This document shows, piece by piece, positions 1 to 11,300 of a stretch of 64,000 nucleotides of DNA. The stretch comes from Auanema rhodensis. Lineage: Eukaryota; Nematoda; Chromadorea; Rhabditida; Rhabditidae. Location: assembly GCA_964057225.1 (NCBI GenBank), contig OZ059896.1:22378501-22442500 (forward strand), given 5' to 3'. The notes under the pieces were generated by a model. That model made no database searches and was not told where the DNA came from. It saw only the letters and a list, made by a program, of their open reading frames with translations. Position 1 is the stretch's first letter. The number at the start of each line of letters is the position of its first letter. The translations under genes were made by a program, and so were the position numbers.

Positions 1-69
1 CGTTGAATAACATTGTCCATCGTCTTTGCCTTGAATAAAGGAATCTAAAAACATCTACTTTTTGCTAAA

Positions 70-113
70 TTATTTCGAAATTTTTCGAAAAAATTTTTGT
101 CAAAATGTTTTTG
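70..113. repeat. A/T-tract block with TTCGAA palindromes (monomer positions 70-113)
   Basis: This block joins TTTCGAAA (73-80), the perfect 12-bp palindrome TTTTTCGAAAAA (81-92), and two copies of TTTTTG (94-99 and 108-113) spaced 14 bp apart. The A5-6 and T5 runs are of the type that curve DNA, and the pattern recurs every 351 bp. The palindromes are altered in some copies: position 76 is T in about half the array (TTTTGAAA), and the central CG is lost near 4635, 19673 and 29499. The TTTTTG pair flanks the 14-bp deletion found in five copies. Confidence 0.8.
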
Positions 114-119
114 GAAGCA

Positions 120-147
120 ATGTTGAGTGTACATGGAAACTCAACAT
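120..147. repeat. 9-bp-arm inverted repeat (monomer positions 120-147)
   Basis: Arms ATGTTGAGT (120-128) and ACTCAACAT (139-147) are exact reverse complements around a 10-nt loop. The dyad lies in one of the least variable parts of the monomer and recurs throughout the array. AGTGTA and TACACT offer an overlapping alternative pairing. Six copies in domain V read GTTGATTG (starts 56084, 56435, 58890, 59241, 60645, 61698), which breaks one base pair of the stem. It could extrude as a cruciform, bind a protein as a dyad, or fold in a transcript; none of this is shown. Confidence 0.85.
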
Positions 148-230
148 ACACTAATGCATCATTTTTCAAACAATCATAACTAATTTTTGTATTAAGCGTT
201 TCTCAATGTAGTATAGTGCATTCGATGCGG

Positions 231-281
231 ATTTTTAAGCTGCGTCGATCTGTGTTATCAGATTTGCGCTAGCTTAAAAAT
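231..281. repeat. nested 51-bp dyad (monomer positions 231-281)
   Basis: The outer arms ATTTTTAAGCT (231-241) and AGCTTAAAAAT (271-281) pair perfectly over 11 bp. Moving inward, GCG (242-244) can pair with CGC (267-269) if one T is bulged, and ATCTG (248-252) pairs with CAGAT (259-263) around a 6-nt loop, TGTTAT. The result is a long imperfect hairpin with three stacked stems. Linked variants change the stems: G-to-C at 230 lengthens the outer stem to 13 bp in six copies, T-to-A at 258 lengthens the inner stem to 6 bp in three copies, and loss of one T shortens the outer stem in four copies. Confidence 0.82.
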
Positions 282-298
282 GCACCAAGATATCAACT

Positions 299-320
299 GA
301 TATAAGTTCACACTTATATC
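299..320. repeat. 8-bp-arm inverted repeat (monomer positions 299-320)
   Basis: GATATAAG (299-306) and CTTATATC (313-320) are exact reverse complements around TTCACA. An overlapping dyad, ATATCA-AC-TGATAT (290-303), competes with the left arm. The structure is present in almost every copy. Exceptions with a broken or weakened stem include GATTTAAG in the copies starting 27309 and 29415, ATATACTCG in those starting 30116 and 31168, and ATATTCTCG in that starting 33976. GATATAAG reads as a TATA-like string on both strands, but I see no promoter context to support initiation. Confidence 0.82.
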
Positions 321-1755
321 CTCGATTTTCACCCTAAAGAATTAATTTTTTCGTTGAATAACATTGTCCATCGTCTTTGCCTTGAATAAAGGAATCTAAA
401 AACATCTACTTTTTGCTAAATTATTTTGAAATTTTTCGAAAAAATTTTTGTCAAAATGTTTTTGGAAGCAATGTTGAGTGTACATGGAAACTCAACATAC
501 ACTAATGCATCATTTTTCGAACGATCATAACTAATTTTTGTATTAAGCGTTTTTCAATGTAGTATAGTGCATTCGATGCGGATTTTTAAGCTGCGTCGAT
601 CTGTGTTATCAGATTTGCGCTAGCTTAAAAATGCACCAAGATATCAACTGATATAAGTTCACACTTATATCCTCGATTTTCACCCTAAAGAATTAATTTT
701 TTCGTTGAATAACATTGTCCATCGTCTTTGCCTTGAATAAAGGAATCTAAAAACATCTACTTTTTGCTAAATTATTTCGAAATTTTTCGAAAAAATTTTT
801 GTCAAAATGTTTTTGGAAGCAATGTTGAGTGTACATGGAAACTCAACATACACTAATGCATCATTTTTCAAACAATCATAACTAATTTTTGTATTAAGCG
901 TTTTTCAATGTAGTATAGTGCATTCGATGCGGATTTTTAAGCTGCGTCGATCTGTGTTATCAGATTTGCGCTAGCTTAAAAATGCACCAAGATATCAACT
1001 GATATAAGTTCACACTTATATCCTCGATTTTCACCCTAAAGAATTAATTTTTTCGTTGAATAACATTGTCCATCGTCTTTGCCTTGAATAAAGGAATTTA
1101 AAAACATCTACTTTTTGCTAAATTATTTCGAAATTTTTCGAAAAAATTTTTGTCAAAATGTTTTTGGAAGCAATGTTGAGTGTACATGGAAACTCAACAT
1201 ACACTAATGCATCATTTTTCAAACGATCATAACTAATTTTTGTATTAAGCGTTTCTCAATGTAGTATAGTGCATTCGATGCGGATTTTTAAGCTGCGTCG
1301 ATCTGTGTTATCAGATTTGCGCTAGCTTAAAAATGCACCAAGATATCAACTGATATAAGTTCACACTTATATCCTCGATTTTCACCCTAAAGAATTAATT
1401 TTTTCGTTGAATAACATTGTCCATCGTCTTTGCCTTGAATAAAGGAATCTAAAAACATCTACTTTTTGCTAAATTATTTCGAAATTTTTCGAAAAAATTT
1501 TTGTCAAAATGTTTTTGGAAGCAATGTTGAGTGTACATGGAAACTCAACATACACTAATGCATCATTTTTCAAACAATCATAACTAATTTTTGTATTAAG
1601 CGTTTCTCAATGTAGTATAGTGCATTCGATGCGGATTTTTAAGCTGCGTCGATCTGTGTTATCAGATTTGCGCTAGCTTAAAAATGCACCAAGATATCAA
1701 CTGATATAAGTTCACACTTATATCCTCGATTTTCACCCTAAAGAATTAATTTTTT

Positions 1756-4198
1756 CGTTGAATAACATTGTCCATCGTCTTTGCCTTGAATAAAGGAATC
1801 TAAAAACATCTACTTTTTGCTAAATTATTTTGAAATTTTTCGAAAAAATTTTTGTCAAAATGTTTTTGGAAGCAATGTTGAGTGTACATGGAAACTCAAC
1901 ATACACTAATGCATCATTTTTCAAACGATCATAACTAATTTTTGTATTAAGCGTTTTTCAATGTAGTATAGTGCATTCGATGCGGATTTTTAAGCTGCGT
2001 CGATCTGTGTTATCAGATTTGCGCTAGCTTAAAAATGCACCAAGATATCAACTGATATAAGTTCACACTTATATCCTCGATTTTCACCCTAAAGAATTAA
2101 TTTTTTCGTTGAATAACATTGTCCATCGTCTTTGCCTTGAATAAAGGAATCTAAAAACATCTACTTTTTGCTAAATTATTCCGAAATTTTTCGAAAAAAT
2201 TTTTGTCAAAATGTTTTTGGAAGCAATGTTGAGTGTACATGGAAACTCAACATACACTAATGCATCATTTTTCAAACGATCATAACTAATTTTTGTATTA
2301 AGCGTTTCTCAATGTAATATAGTGCATTCAATGCGGATTTTTAAGCTGCGTCGATCTGTGTTATCAGATTTGCGCTAGCTTAAAAATGCACCGAGATATC
2401 AACTGATATAAGTTCACACTTATATCCTCGATTTTCACCCTGAAGAATTAATTTTTTCGTTGAATAACACTGTCCATCGTCTTTGCCTTGAAAAATGGAA
2501 TCTAAAAACATCTACTTTTTGCTAAATTATTTTGAAATTTTTCGAAAAAATTTTTGTCAAAATGTTTTTGGAAGCAATGTTGAGTGTACATGGAAACTCA
2601 ACATACACTAATGCATCATTTTTCAAACGATCATAACTAATTTTTGTATTAAGCGTTTTTCAATGTAGTATAGTGCATTCGATGCGGATTTTTAAGCTGC
2701 GTCGATCTGTGTTATCAGATTTGCGCTAGCTTAAAAATGCACCAAGATATCAACTGATATAAGTTCACACTTATATCCTCGATTTTCACCCTAAAGAATT
2801 AATTTTTTCGTTGAATAACATTGTCCATCGTCTTTGCCTTGAAAACTGGAATCTAAAAACATCTACTTTTTGCTAAATTATTTCGAAATTTTTCGAAAAA
2901 ATTTTTGTCAAAATGTTTTTGGAAGCAATGTTGAGTGTACATGGAAACTCAACATACACTAATGCATCATTTTTCAAACGATCATAACTAATTTTTGTAT
3001 TAAGCGTTTTTCAATGTAGTATAGTGCATTCGATGCGGATTTTTAAGCTGCGTCGATCTGTGTTATCAGATTTGCGCTAGCTTAAAAATGCACCAAGATA
3101 TCAACTGATATAAGTTCACACTTATATCCTCGATTTTCACCCTAAAGAATTAATTTTTTCGTTGAATAACATTGTCCATCGTCTTTGCCTTGAAAACTGG
3201 AATCTAAAAACATCTACTTTTTGCTAAATTATTTCGAAATTTTTCGAAAAAATTTTTGTCAAAATGTTTTTGGAAGCAATGTTGAGTGTACATGGAAACT
3301 CAACATACACTAATGCATCATTTTTCAAATGATCATAACTAATTTTTGTATTAAGCGTTTTTCAATGTAGTATAGTGCATTCGATGCGGATTTTTAAGCT
3401 GCGTCGATCTGTGTTATCAGATTTGCGCTAGCTTAAAAATGCACCAAGATATCAACTGATATAAGTTCACACTTATATCCTCGATTTTCACCCTAAAGAA
3501 TTAATTTTTTCGTTGAATAACATTGTCCATCGTCTTTGCCTTGAATAAAGGAATTTAAAAACATCTACTTTTTGCTAAATTATTTCGAAATTTTTCGAAA
3601 AAATTTTTGTCAAAATGTTTTTGGAAGCAATGTTGAGTGTACATGGAAACTCAACATACACTAATGCATCATTTTTCAAACGATCATAACTAATTTTTGT
3701 ATTAAGCGTTTCTCAATGTAGTATAGTGCATTCAATGCGGATTTTTAAGCTGCGTCGATCTGCGTTATCAGATTTGCGCTAGCTTAAAAATGCACCGAGA
3801 TATCAACTGATATAAGTTCACACTTATATCCTCGATTTTCACCCTGAAGAATCAATTTTTTCGTTGAATAACACTGTCCATCGTCTTTGCTTTGAAAAAT
3901 GGAATCTAAAAACATTTACTTTTTGCTAAATTATTTTGAAATTTTTCGAAAAAATTTTTGGAAGCAATGTTGAGTGTACATGGAAACTCAACATACACTA
4001 ATGCATCATTTTTCAAACGATCATAACTAATTTTTGTATTAAGCGTTTTTCAATGTAGTATAGTGCATTCGATGCGGATTTTTAAGCTGCGTCGATCTGT
4101 GTTATCAGATTTGCGCTAGCTTAAAAATGCACCAAGATATCAACTGATATAAGTTCACACTTATATCCTCGATTTTCACCCTAAAGAATTAATTTTTT
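1756..4198. repeat. recurrent composite HOR block, first occurrence
   Basis: Seven monomers run in the order: AATAAAGG with T at 202; GTAATATAG with A at 224; CACTG/AAAAATGG; AAAACTGG; AAAACTGG; GGAATTTAA with GATCTGCG; and the 14-bp deletion copy. The same order recurs at 5940-8382, and with one AAAACTGG copy fewer at 11191-13282. Start-to-start distances are 4184 and 5251 bp, exact monomer multiples after allowing for the 14-bp deletions. Confidence 0.75.
3862..4198. repeat. 337-bp monomer with 14-bp deletion (1 of 5)
   Basis: One TTTTTG and the eight bases between the TTTTTG pair are missing, so AATTTTTG runs directly into GAAGC at 3960/3961. This fits slippage or recombination between 6-bp direct repeats. 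Linked markers are CACTG, GCTTTGAAAAATGG and AACATTTAC, so the deletion is part of a haplotype. Confidence 0.93.
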
Positions 4199-4900
4199 CG
4201 TTGAATAACATTGTCCATCGTCTTTGCCTTGAAAACTGGAATCTAAAAACATCTACTTTTTGCTAAATTATTTCGAAATTTTTCGAAAAAATTTTTGTCA
4301 AAATGTTTTTGGAAGCAATGTTGAGTGTACATGGAAACTCAACATACACTAATGCATCATTTTTCAAACGATCATAACTAATTTTTGTATTAAGCGTTTT
4401 TCAATGTAGTATAGTGCATTCGATGCGGATTTTTAAGCTGCGTCGATCTGTGTTATCAGATTTGCGCTAGCTTAAAAATGCACCAAGATATCAACTGATA
4501 TAAGTTCACACTTATATCCTCGATTTTCACCCTAAAGAATTAATTTTTTCGTTGAATAACATTGTCCATCGTCTTTGCCTTGAATAAAGGAATTTAAAAA
4601 CATCTACTTTTTGCTAAATTATTTCGAAATTTTTTGAAAAAATTTTTGTCAAAATGTTTTTGGAAGCAATGTTGAGTGTACATGGAAACTCAACATACAC
4701 TAATGCATCATTTTTCAAACGATCATAACTAATTTTTGTATTAAGCGTTTCTCAATGTAGTATAGTGCATTCAATGCGGATTTTTAAGCTGCGTCGATCT
4801 GCGTTATCAGATTTGCGCTAGCTTAAAAATGCACCGAGATATCAACTGATATAAGTTCACACTTATATCCTCGATTTTCACCCTGAAGAATCAATTTTTT

Positions 4901-5237
4901 CGTTGAATAACACTGTCCATCGTCTTTGCTTTGAAAAATGGAATCTAAAAACATTTACTTTTTGCTAAATTATTTTGAAATTTTTCGAAAAAATTTTTGG
5001 AAGCAATGTTGAGTGTACATGGAAACTCAACATACACTAATGCATCATTTTTCAAACGATCATAACTAATTTTTGTATTAAGCGTTTCTCAATGTAGTAT
5101 AGTGCATTCGATGCGGATTTTTAAGCTGCGTCGATCTGTGTTATCAGATTTGCGCTAGCTTAAAAATGCACCGAGATATCAACTGATATAAGTTCACACT
5201 TATATCCTCGATTTTCACCCTAAAGAATTAATTTTTT
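4901..5237. repeat. 337-bp monomer with 14-bp deletion (2 of 5)
   Basis: Same junction, with the single TTTTTG ending at 4999, and the same linked markers as the copy at 3862 (GCTTTG, AACATTTAC). It is 1039 bp downstream of that copy, one trimer HOR away. Its right part differs: it has CCGAG at 287 but CTAAAG at 336, which makes it a mosaic of the two main haplotypes. Confidence 0.92.
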
Positions 5238-5939
5238 CGTTGAATAACATTGTCCATCGTCTTTGCCTTGAAAACTGGAATCTAAAAACATCTACTTTTT
5301 GCTAAATTATTTCGAAATTTTTCGAAAAAATTTTTGTCAAAATGTTTTTGGAAGCAATGTTGAGTGTACATGGAAACTCAACATACACTAATGCATCATT
5401 TTTCAAACGATCATAACTAATTTTTGTATTAAGCGTTTTTCAATGTAGTATAGTGCATTCGATGCGGATTTTTAAGCTGCGTCGATCTGTGTTATCAGAT
5501 TTGCGCTAGCTTAAAAATGCACCAAGATATCAACTGATATAAGTTCACACTTATATCCTCGATTTTCACCCTAAAGAATTAATTTTTTCGTTGAATAACA
5601 TTGTCCATCGTCTTTGCCTTGAATAAAGGAATTTAAAAACATCTACTTTTTGCTAAATTATTTCGAAATTTTTCGAAAAAATTTTTGTCAAAATGTTTTT
5701 GGAAGCAATGTTGAGTGTACATGGAAACTCAACATACACTAATGCATCATTTTTCAAACGATCATAACTAATTTTTGTATTAAGCGTTTCTCAATGTAGT
5801 ATAGTGCATTCAATGCGGATTTTTAAGCTGCGTCGATCTGCGTTATCAGATTTGCGCTAGCTTAAAAATGCACCGAGATATCAACTGATATAAGTTCACA
5901 CTTATATCCTCGATTTTCACCCTAAAGAATTAATTTTTT

Positions 5940-8382
5940 CGTTGAATAACATTGTCCATCGTCTTTGCCTTGAATAAAGGAATCTAAAAACATCTACTTT
6001 TTGCTAAATTATTTTGAAATTTTTCGAAAAAATTTTTGTCAAAATGTTTTTGGAAGCAATGTTGAGTGTACATGGAAACTCAACATACACTAATGCATCA
6101 TTTTTCAAACGATCATAACTAATTTTTGTATTAAGCGTTTTTCAATGTAGTATAGTGCATTCGATGCGGATTTTTAAGCTGCGTCGATCTGTGTTATCAG
6201 ATTTGCGCTAGCTTAAAAATGCACCAAGATATCAACTGATATAAGTTCACACTTATATCCTCGATTTTCACCCTAAAGAATTAATTTTTTCGTTGAATAA
6301 CATTGTCCATCGTCTTTGCCTTGAATAAAGGAATCTAAAAACATCTACTTTTTGCTAAATTATTTCGAAATTTTTCGAAAAAATTTTTGTCAAAATGTTT
6401 TTGGAAGCAATGTTGAGTGTACATGGAAACTCAACATACACTAATGCATCATTTTTCAAACGATCATAACTAATTTTTGTATTAAGCGTTTCTCAATGTA
6501 ATATAGTGCATTCAATGCGGATTTTTAAGCTGCGTCGATCTGTGTTATCAGATTTGCGCTAGCTTAAAAATGCACCGAGATATCAACTGATATAAGTTCA
6601 CACTTATATCCTCGATTTTCACCCTGAAGAATTAATTTTTTCGTTGAATAACACTGTCCATCGTCTTTGCCTTGAAAAATGGAATCTAAAAACATCTACT
6701 TTTTGCTAAATTATTTTGAAATTTTTCGAAAAAATTTTTGTCAAAATGTTTTTGGAAGCAATGTTGAGTGTACATGGAAACTCAACATACACTAATGCAT
6801 CATTTTTCAAACGATCATAACTAATTTTTGTATTAAGCGTTTTTCAATGTAGTATAGTGCATTCGATGCGGATTTTTAAGCTGCGTCGATCTGTGTTATC
6901 AGATTTGCGCTAGCTTAAAAATGCACCAAGATATCAACTGATATAAGTTCACACTTATATCCTCGATTTTCACCCTAAAGAATTAATTTTTTCGTTGAAT
7001 AACATTGTCCATCGTCTTTGCCTTGAAAACTGGAATCTAAAAACATCTACTTTTTGCTAAATTATTTCGAAATTTTTCGAAAAAATTTTTGTCAAAATGT
7101 TTTTGGAAGCAATGTTGAGTGTACATGGAAACTCAACATACACTAATGCATCATTTTTCAAACGATCATAACTAATTTTTGTATCAAGCGTTTTTCAATG
7201 TAGTATAGTGCATTCGATGCGGATTTTTAAGCTGCGTCGATCTGTGTTATCAGATTTGCGCTAGCTTAAAAATGCACCAAGATATCAACTGATATAAGTT
7301 CACACTTATATCCTCGATTTTCACCCTAAAGAATTAATTTTTTCGTTGAATAACATTGTCCATCGTCTTTGCCTTGAAAACTGGAATCTAAAAACATCTA
7401 CTTTTTGCTAAATTATTTCGAAATTTTTCGAAAAAATTTTTGTCAAAATGTTTTTGGAAGCAATGTTGAGTGTACATGGAAACTCAACATACACTAATGC
7501 ATCATTTTTCAAACGATCATAACTAATTTTTGTATTAAGCGTTTTTCAATGTAGTATAGTGCATTCGATGCGGATTTTTAAGCTGCGTCGATCTGTGTTA
7601 TCAGATTTGCGCTAGCTTAAAAATGCACCAAGATATCAACTGATATAAGTTCACACTTATATCCTCGATTTTCACCCTAAAGAATTAATTTTTTCGTTGA
7701 ATAACATTGTCCATCGTCTTTGCCTTGAATAAAGGAATTTAAAAACATCTACTTTTTGCTAAATTATTTCGAAATTTTTCGAAAAAATTTTTGTCAAAAT
7801 GTTTTTGGAAGCAATGTTGAGTGTACATGGAAACTCAACATACACTAATGCATCATTTTTCAAACGATCATAACTAATTTTTGTATTAAGCGTTTCTCAA
7901 TGTAGTATAGTGCATTCAATGCGGATTTTTAAGCTGCGTCGATCTGCGTTATCAGATTTGCGCTAGCTTAAAAATGCACCGAGATATCAACTGATATAAG
8001 TTCACACTTATATCCTCGATTTTCACCCTGAAGAATCAATTTTTTCGTTGAATAACACTGTCCATCGTCTTTGCTTTGAAAAATGGAATCTAAAAACATT
8101 TACTTTTTGCTAAATTATTTTGAAATTTTTCGAAAAAATTTTTGGAAGCAATGTTGAGTGTACATGGAAACTCAACATACACTAATGCATCATTTTTCAA
8201 ACGATCATAACTAATTTTTGTATTAAGCGTTTCTCAATGTAGTATAGTGCATTCGATGCGGATTTTTAAGCTGCGTCGATCTGTGTTATCAGATTTGCGC
8301 TAGCTTAAAAATGCACCGAGATATCAACTGATATAAGTTCACACTTATATCCTCGATTTTCACCCTGAAGAAATAATTTTTC
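5940..8382. repeat. recurrent composite HOR block, second occurrence
   Basis: Seven monomers in the same order as 1756-4198, offset 4184 bp, including two AAAACTGG copies (6993, 7344) and the deletion copy (8046). Private changes such as TATCAAGCG in copy 6993 show some divergence since duplication. Confidence 0.75.
8046..8382. repeat. 337-bp monomer with 14-bp deletion (3 of 5)
   Basis: Same junction, ending at 8144, with GCTTTG and AACATTTAC. It sits 4184 bp after the copy at 3862, which is twelve monomers less two 14-bp deletions. The copy ends with GAAGAAATAATTTTTCCG, the CCGTTG-type junction also seen in domain IV. Confidence 0.92.
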
Positions 8383-11300
8383 CGTTGAATAACATTGTCC
8401 ATCGTCTTTGCCTTGAAAAATGGAATCTAAAAACATCTACTTTTTGCTAAATTATTTTGAAATTTTTCGAAAAAATTTTTGTCAAAATGTTTTTGGAAGC
8501 AATGTTGAGTGTACATGGAAACTCAACATACACTAATGCATCATTTTTCAAACGATCATAACTAATTTTTGTATTAAGCGTTTCTCAATGTAGTATAGTG
8601 CATTCGATGCGGATTTTTAAGCTGCGTCGATCTCTGTTATCAGATTTGCGCTAGCTTAAAAATGCACCGAGATATCAACTGATATAAGTTCACACTTATA
8701 TCCTCGATTTTCACCCTGAAGGAATAATTTTTTCGTTGAATAACATTGTCCATCGTCTTTGCCTTGAAAAAAGGAATTTAAAAACATCTACTTTTTGCTA
8801 AATTATTTTGAAATTTTTCGAAAAAATTTTTGTCAAAATGTTTTTGGAAGCAATGTTGAGTGTACATGGAAACTCAACATACACTAATGCATCATTTTTC
8901 AAACGATCATAACTAATTTTTGTATTAAGCGTTTCTCAATGTAGTATAGTGCATTCGATGCGGATTTTTAAGCTGCGTCGATCTGTGTTATCAGATTTGC
9001 GCTAGCTTAAAAATGCACCAAGATATCAACTGATATAAGTTCACACTTATATCCTCGATTTTCACCCTAAAGAATTAATTTTTTCGTTGAATAACATTGT
9101 CCATCGTCTTTGCCTTGAATAAAGGAATCTAAAAACATCTACTTTTTGCTAAATTATTTCGAAATTTTTCGAAAAAATTTTTGTCAAAATGTGTTTGGAA
9201 GCAATGTTGAGTGTACATGGAAACTCAACATACACTAATGCATCATTTTTCAAACGATCATAACTAATTTTTGTATTAAGCGTTTCTCAATGTAGTATAG
9301 TGCATTCAATGCGGATTTTTAAGCTGCGTCGATCTGTGTTATCAGATTTGCGCTAGCTTAAAAATGCACCGAGATATCAACTGATATAAGTTCACACTTA
9401 TATCCTCGATTTTCACCCTGAAGAATTAATTTTTTCGTTGAATGACACTGTCCATCGTCTTTGCCTTGAAAAATGGAATCTAAAAACATCTACTTTTTGC
9501 TAAATTATTTTGAAATTTTTCGAAAAAATTTTTGTCAAAATGTTTTTGGAAGCAATGTTGAGTGTATATGGAAACTCAACATACACTAATGCATCATTTT
9601 TCAAACGATCATAACTAATTTTTGTATTAAGCGTTTTTCAATGTAGTATAGTGCATTCGATGCGGATTTTTAAGCTGCGTCGATCTGTGTTATCAGATTT
9701 GCGCTAGCTTAAAAATGCACCAAGATATCAACTGATATAAGTTCACACTTATATCCTCGATTTTCACCCTAAAGAATTAATTTTTTCGTTGAATAACATT
9801 GTCCATCGTCTTTGCCTTGAATAAAGGAATTTAAAAACATCTACTTTTTGCTAAATTATTTCGAAATTTTTCGAAAAAATTTTTGTCAAAATGTTTTTGG
9901 AAGCAATGTTGAGTGTACATGGAAACTCAACATACACTAATGCATCATTTTTCAAACGATCATAACTAATTTTTGTATTAAGCGTTTCTCAATGTAGTAT
10001 AGTGCATTCGATGCGGATTTTTAAGCTGCGTCGATCTGTGTTATCAGATTTGCGCTAGCTTAAAAATGCACCGAGATATCAACTGATATAAGTTCACACT
10101 TATATCCTCGATTTTCACCCTGAAGAAATAATTTTTCCGTTGAATAACATTGTCCATCGTCTTTGCCTTGAAAAATGGAATTTAAAAACATCTACTTTTT
10201 GCTAAATTATTTTGAAATTTTTCGAAAAAATTTTTGTCAAAATGTTTTTGGAAGCAATGTTGAGTGTACATGGAAACTCAACATACACTAATGCATCATT
10301 TTTCAAACGATCATAACTAATTTTTGTATTAAGCGTTTTTCAATGTAGTATAGTGCATTCGATGCGGATTTTTAAGCTGCGTCGATCTGTGTTATCAGAT
10401 TTGCGCTAGCTTAAAAATGCACCAAGATATCAACTGATATAAGTTCACACTTATATCCTCGATTTTCACCCTAAAGAATTAATTTTTTCGTTGAATAACA
10501 TTGTCCATCGTCTTTGCCTTGAATAAAGGAATTTAAAAACATCTACTTTTTGCTAAATTATTTCGAAATTTTTCGAAAAAATTTTTGTCAAAATGTTTTT
10601 GGAAGCAATGTTGAGTGTACATGGAAACTCAACATACACTAATGCATCATTTTTCAAACGATCATAACTAATTTTTGTATTAAGCGTTTCTCAATGTAGT
10701 ATAGTGCATTCGATGCGGATTTTTAAGCTGCGTCGATCTGTGTTATCAGATTTGCGCTAGCTTAAAAATGCACCAAGATATCAACTGATATAAGTTCACA
10801 CTTATATCCTCGATTTTCACCCTAAAGAATTAATTTTTTCGTTGAATAACATTGTCCATCGTCTTTGCCTTGAATAAAGGAATCTAAAAACATCTACTTT
10901 TTGCTAAATTATTTCGAAATTTTTCGAAAAAATTTTTGTCAAAATGTTTTTGGAAGCAATGTTGAGTGTACATGGAAACTCAACATACACTAATGCATCA
11001 TTTTTCAAACGATCATAACTAATTTTTGTATTAAGCGTTTCTCAATGTAGTATAGTGCATTCGATGCGGATTTTTAAGCTGCGTCGATCTGTGTTATCAG
11101 ATTTGCGCTAGCTTAAAAATGCACCAAGATATCAACTGATATAAGTTCACACTTATATCCTCGATTTTCACCCTAAAGAATTAATTTTTTCGTTGAATAA
11201 CATTGTCCATCGTCTTTGCCTTGAATAAAGGAATCTAAAAACATCTACTTTTTGCTAAATTATTTTGAAATTTTTCGAAAAAATTTTTGTCAAAATGTTT

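Larger units (their letters stand above)
1..351 (+). repeat. reference monomer (copy 1)
   Basis: This copy defines the numbering used in the other entries. It has 108 G or C bases in 351 (31%). Main variable sites, by monomer position: 13 (T/C), 34-39 (AATAAA or AAAAAT, AAAACT, AAAAAA, AATGAA), 45 (C/T), 76 (C/T), 172 (G/A), 193 (T/C), 202 (C/T), 224 (G/A), 230 (G/C), 252-254 (several), 258 (T/A), 287 (A/G) and 336 (A/G). The least variable stretches are roughly 100-160 and 260-330. I see no convincing internal half-repeat, so the unit does not look like a recent dimer of a ~175-bp element, although its length is about two nucleosome repeats. Confidence 0.95.
3511..5588. repeat. 1039-bp trimer HOR, two tandem copies
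   Basis: Copies starting 3511, 3862 and 4199 correspond to 4550, 4901 and 5238: GGAATTTAA with GATCTGCG and GAATCAATT, then the 14-bp deletion copy, then AAAACTGG. The 1039-bp period is 3 x 351 minus 14. Copy 4901 departs from 3862 in its right half, so the exchange boundary lies inside a monomer. Confidence 0.78.

Noticed and set aside
299-320. TATA-box promoter from GATATAAG
   Set aside because: The string is one arm of an inverted repeat in an AT-rich satellite, reads the same on both strands, and has no associated gene or initiator context.
1-351. 351-bp unit as a dimer of a ~175-bp ancestral monomer
   Set aside because: Comparing the two halves by eye gave only short AT-rich similarities; no consistent alignment was seen.
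349-367. CENP-B-box-like string at the monomer junction (TTTCGTTGAATAACATT)
   Set aside because: It matches TTCG and the downstream A of the mammalian CENP-B box core (TTCGnnnnAnnCGGG) but lacks the required CGGG, and domain V copies mutate the TTCGTTG part to TTCGTAG. A partial match this short in AT-rich DNA is not enough.
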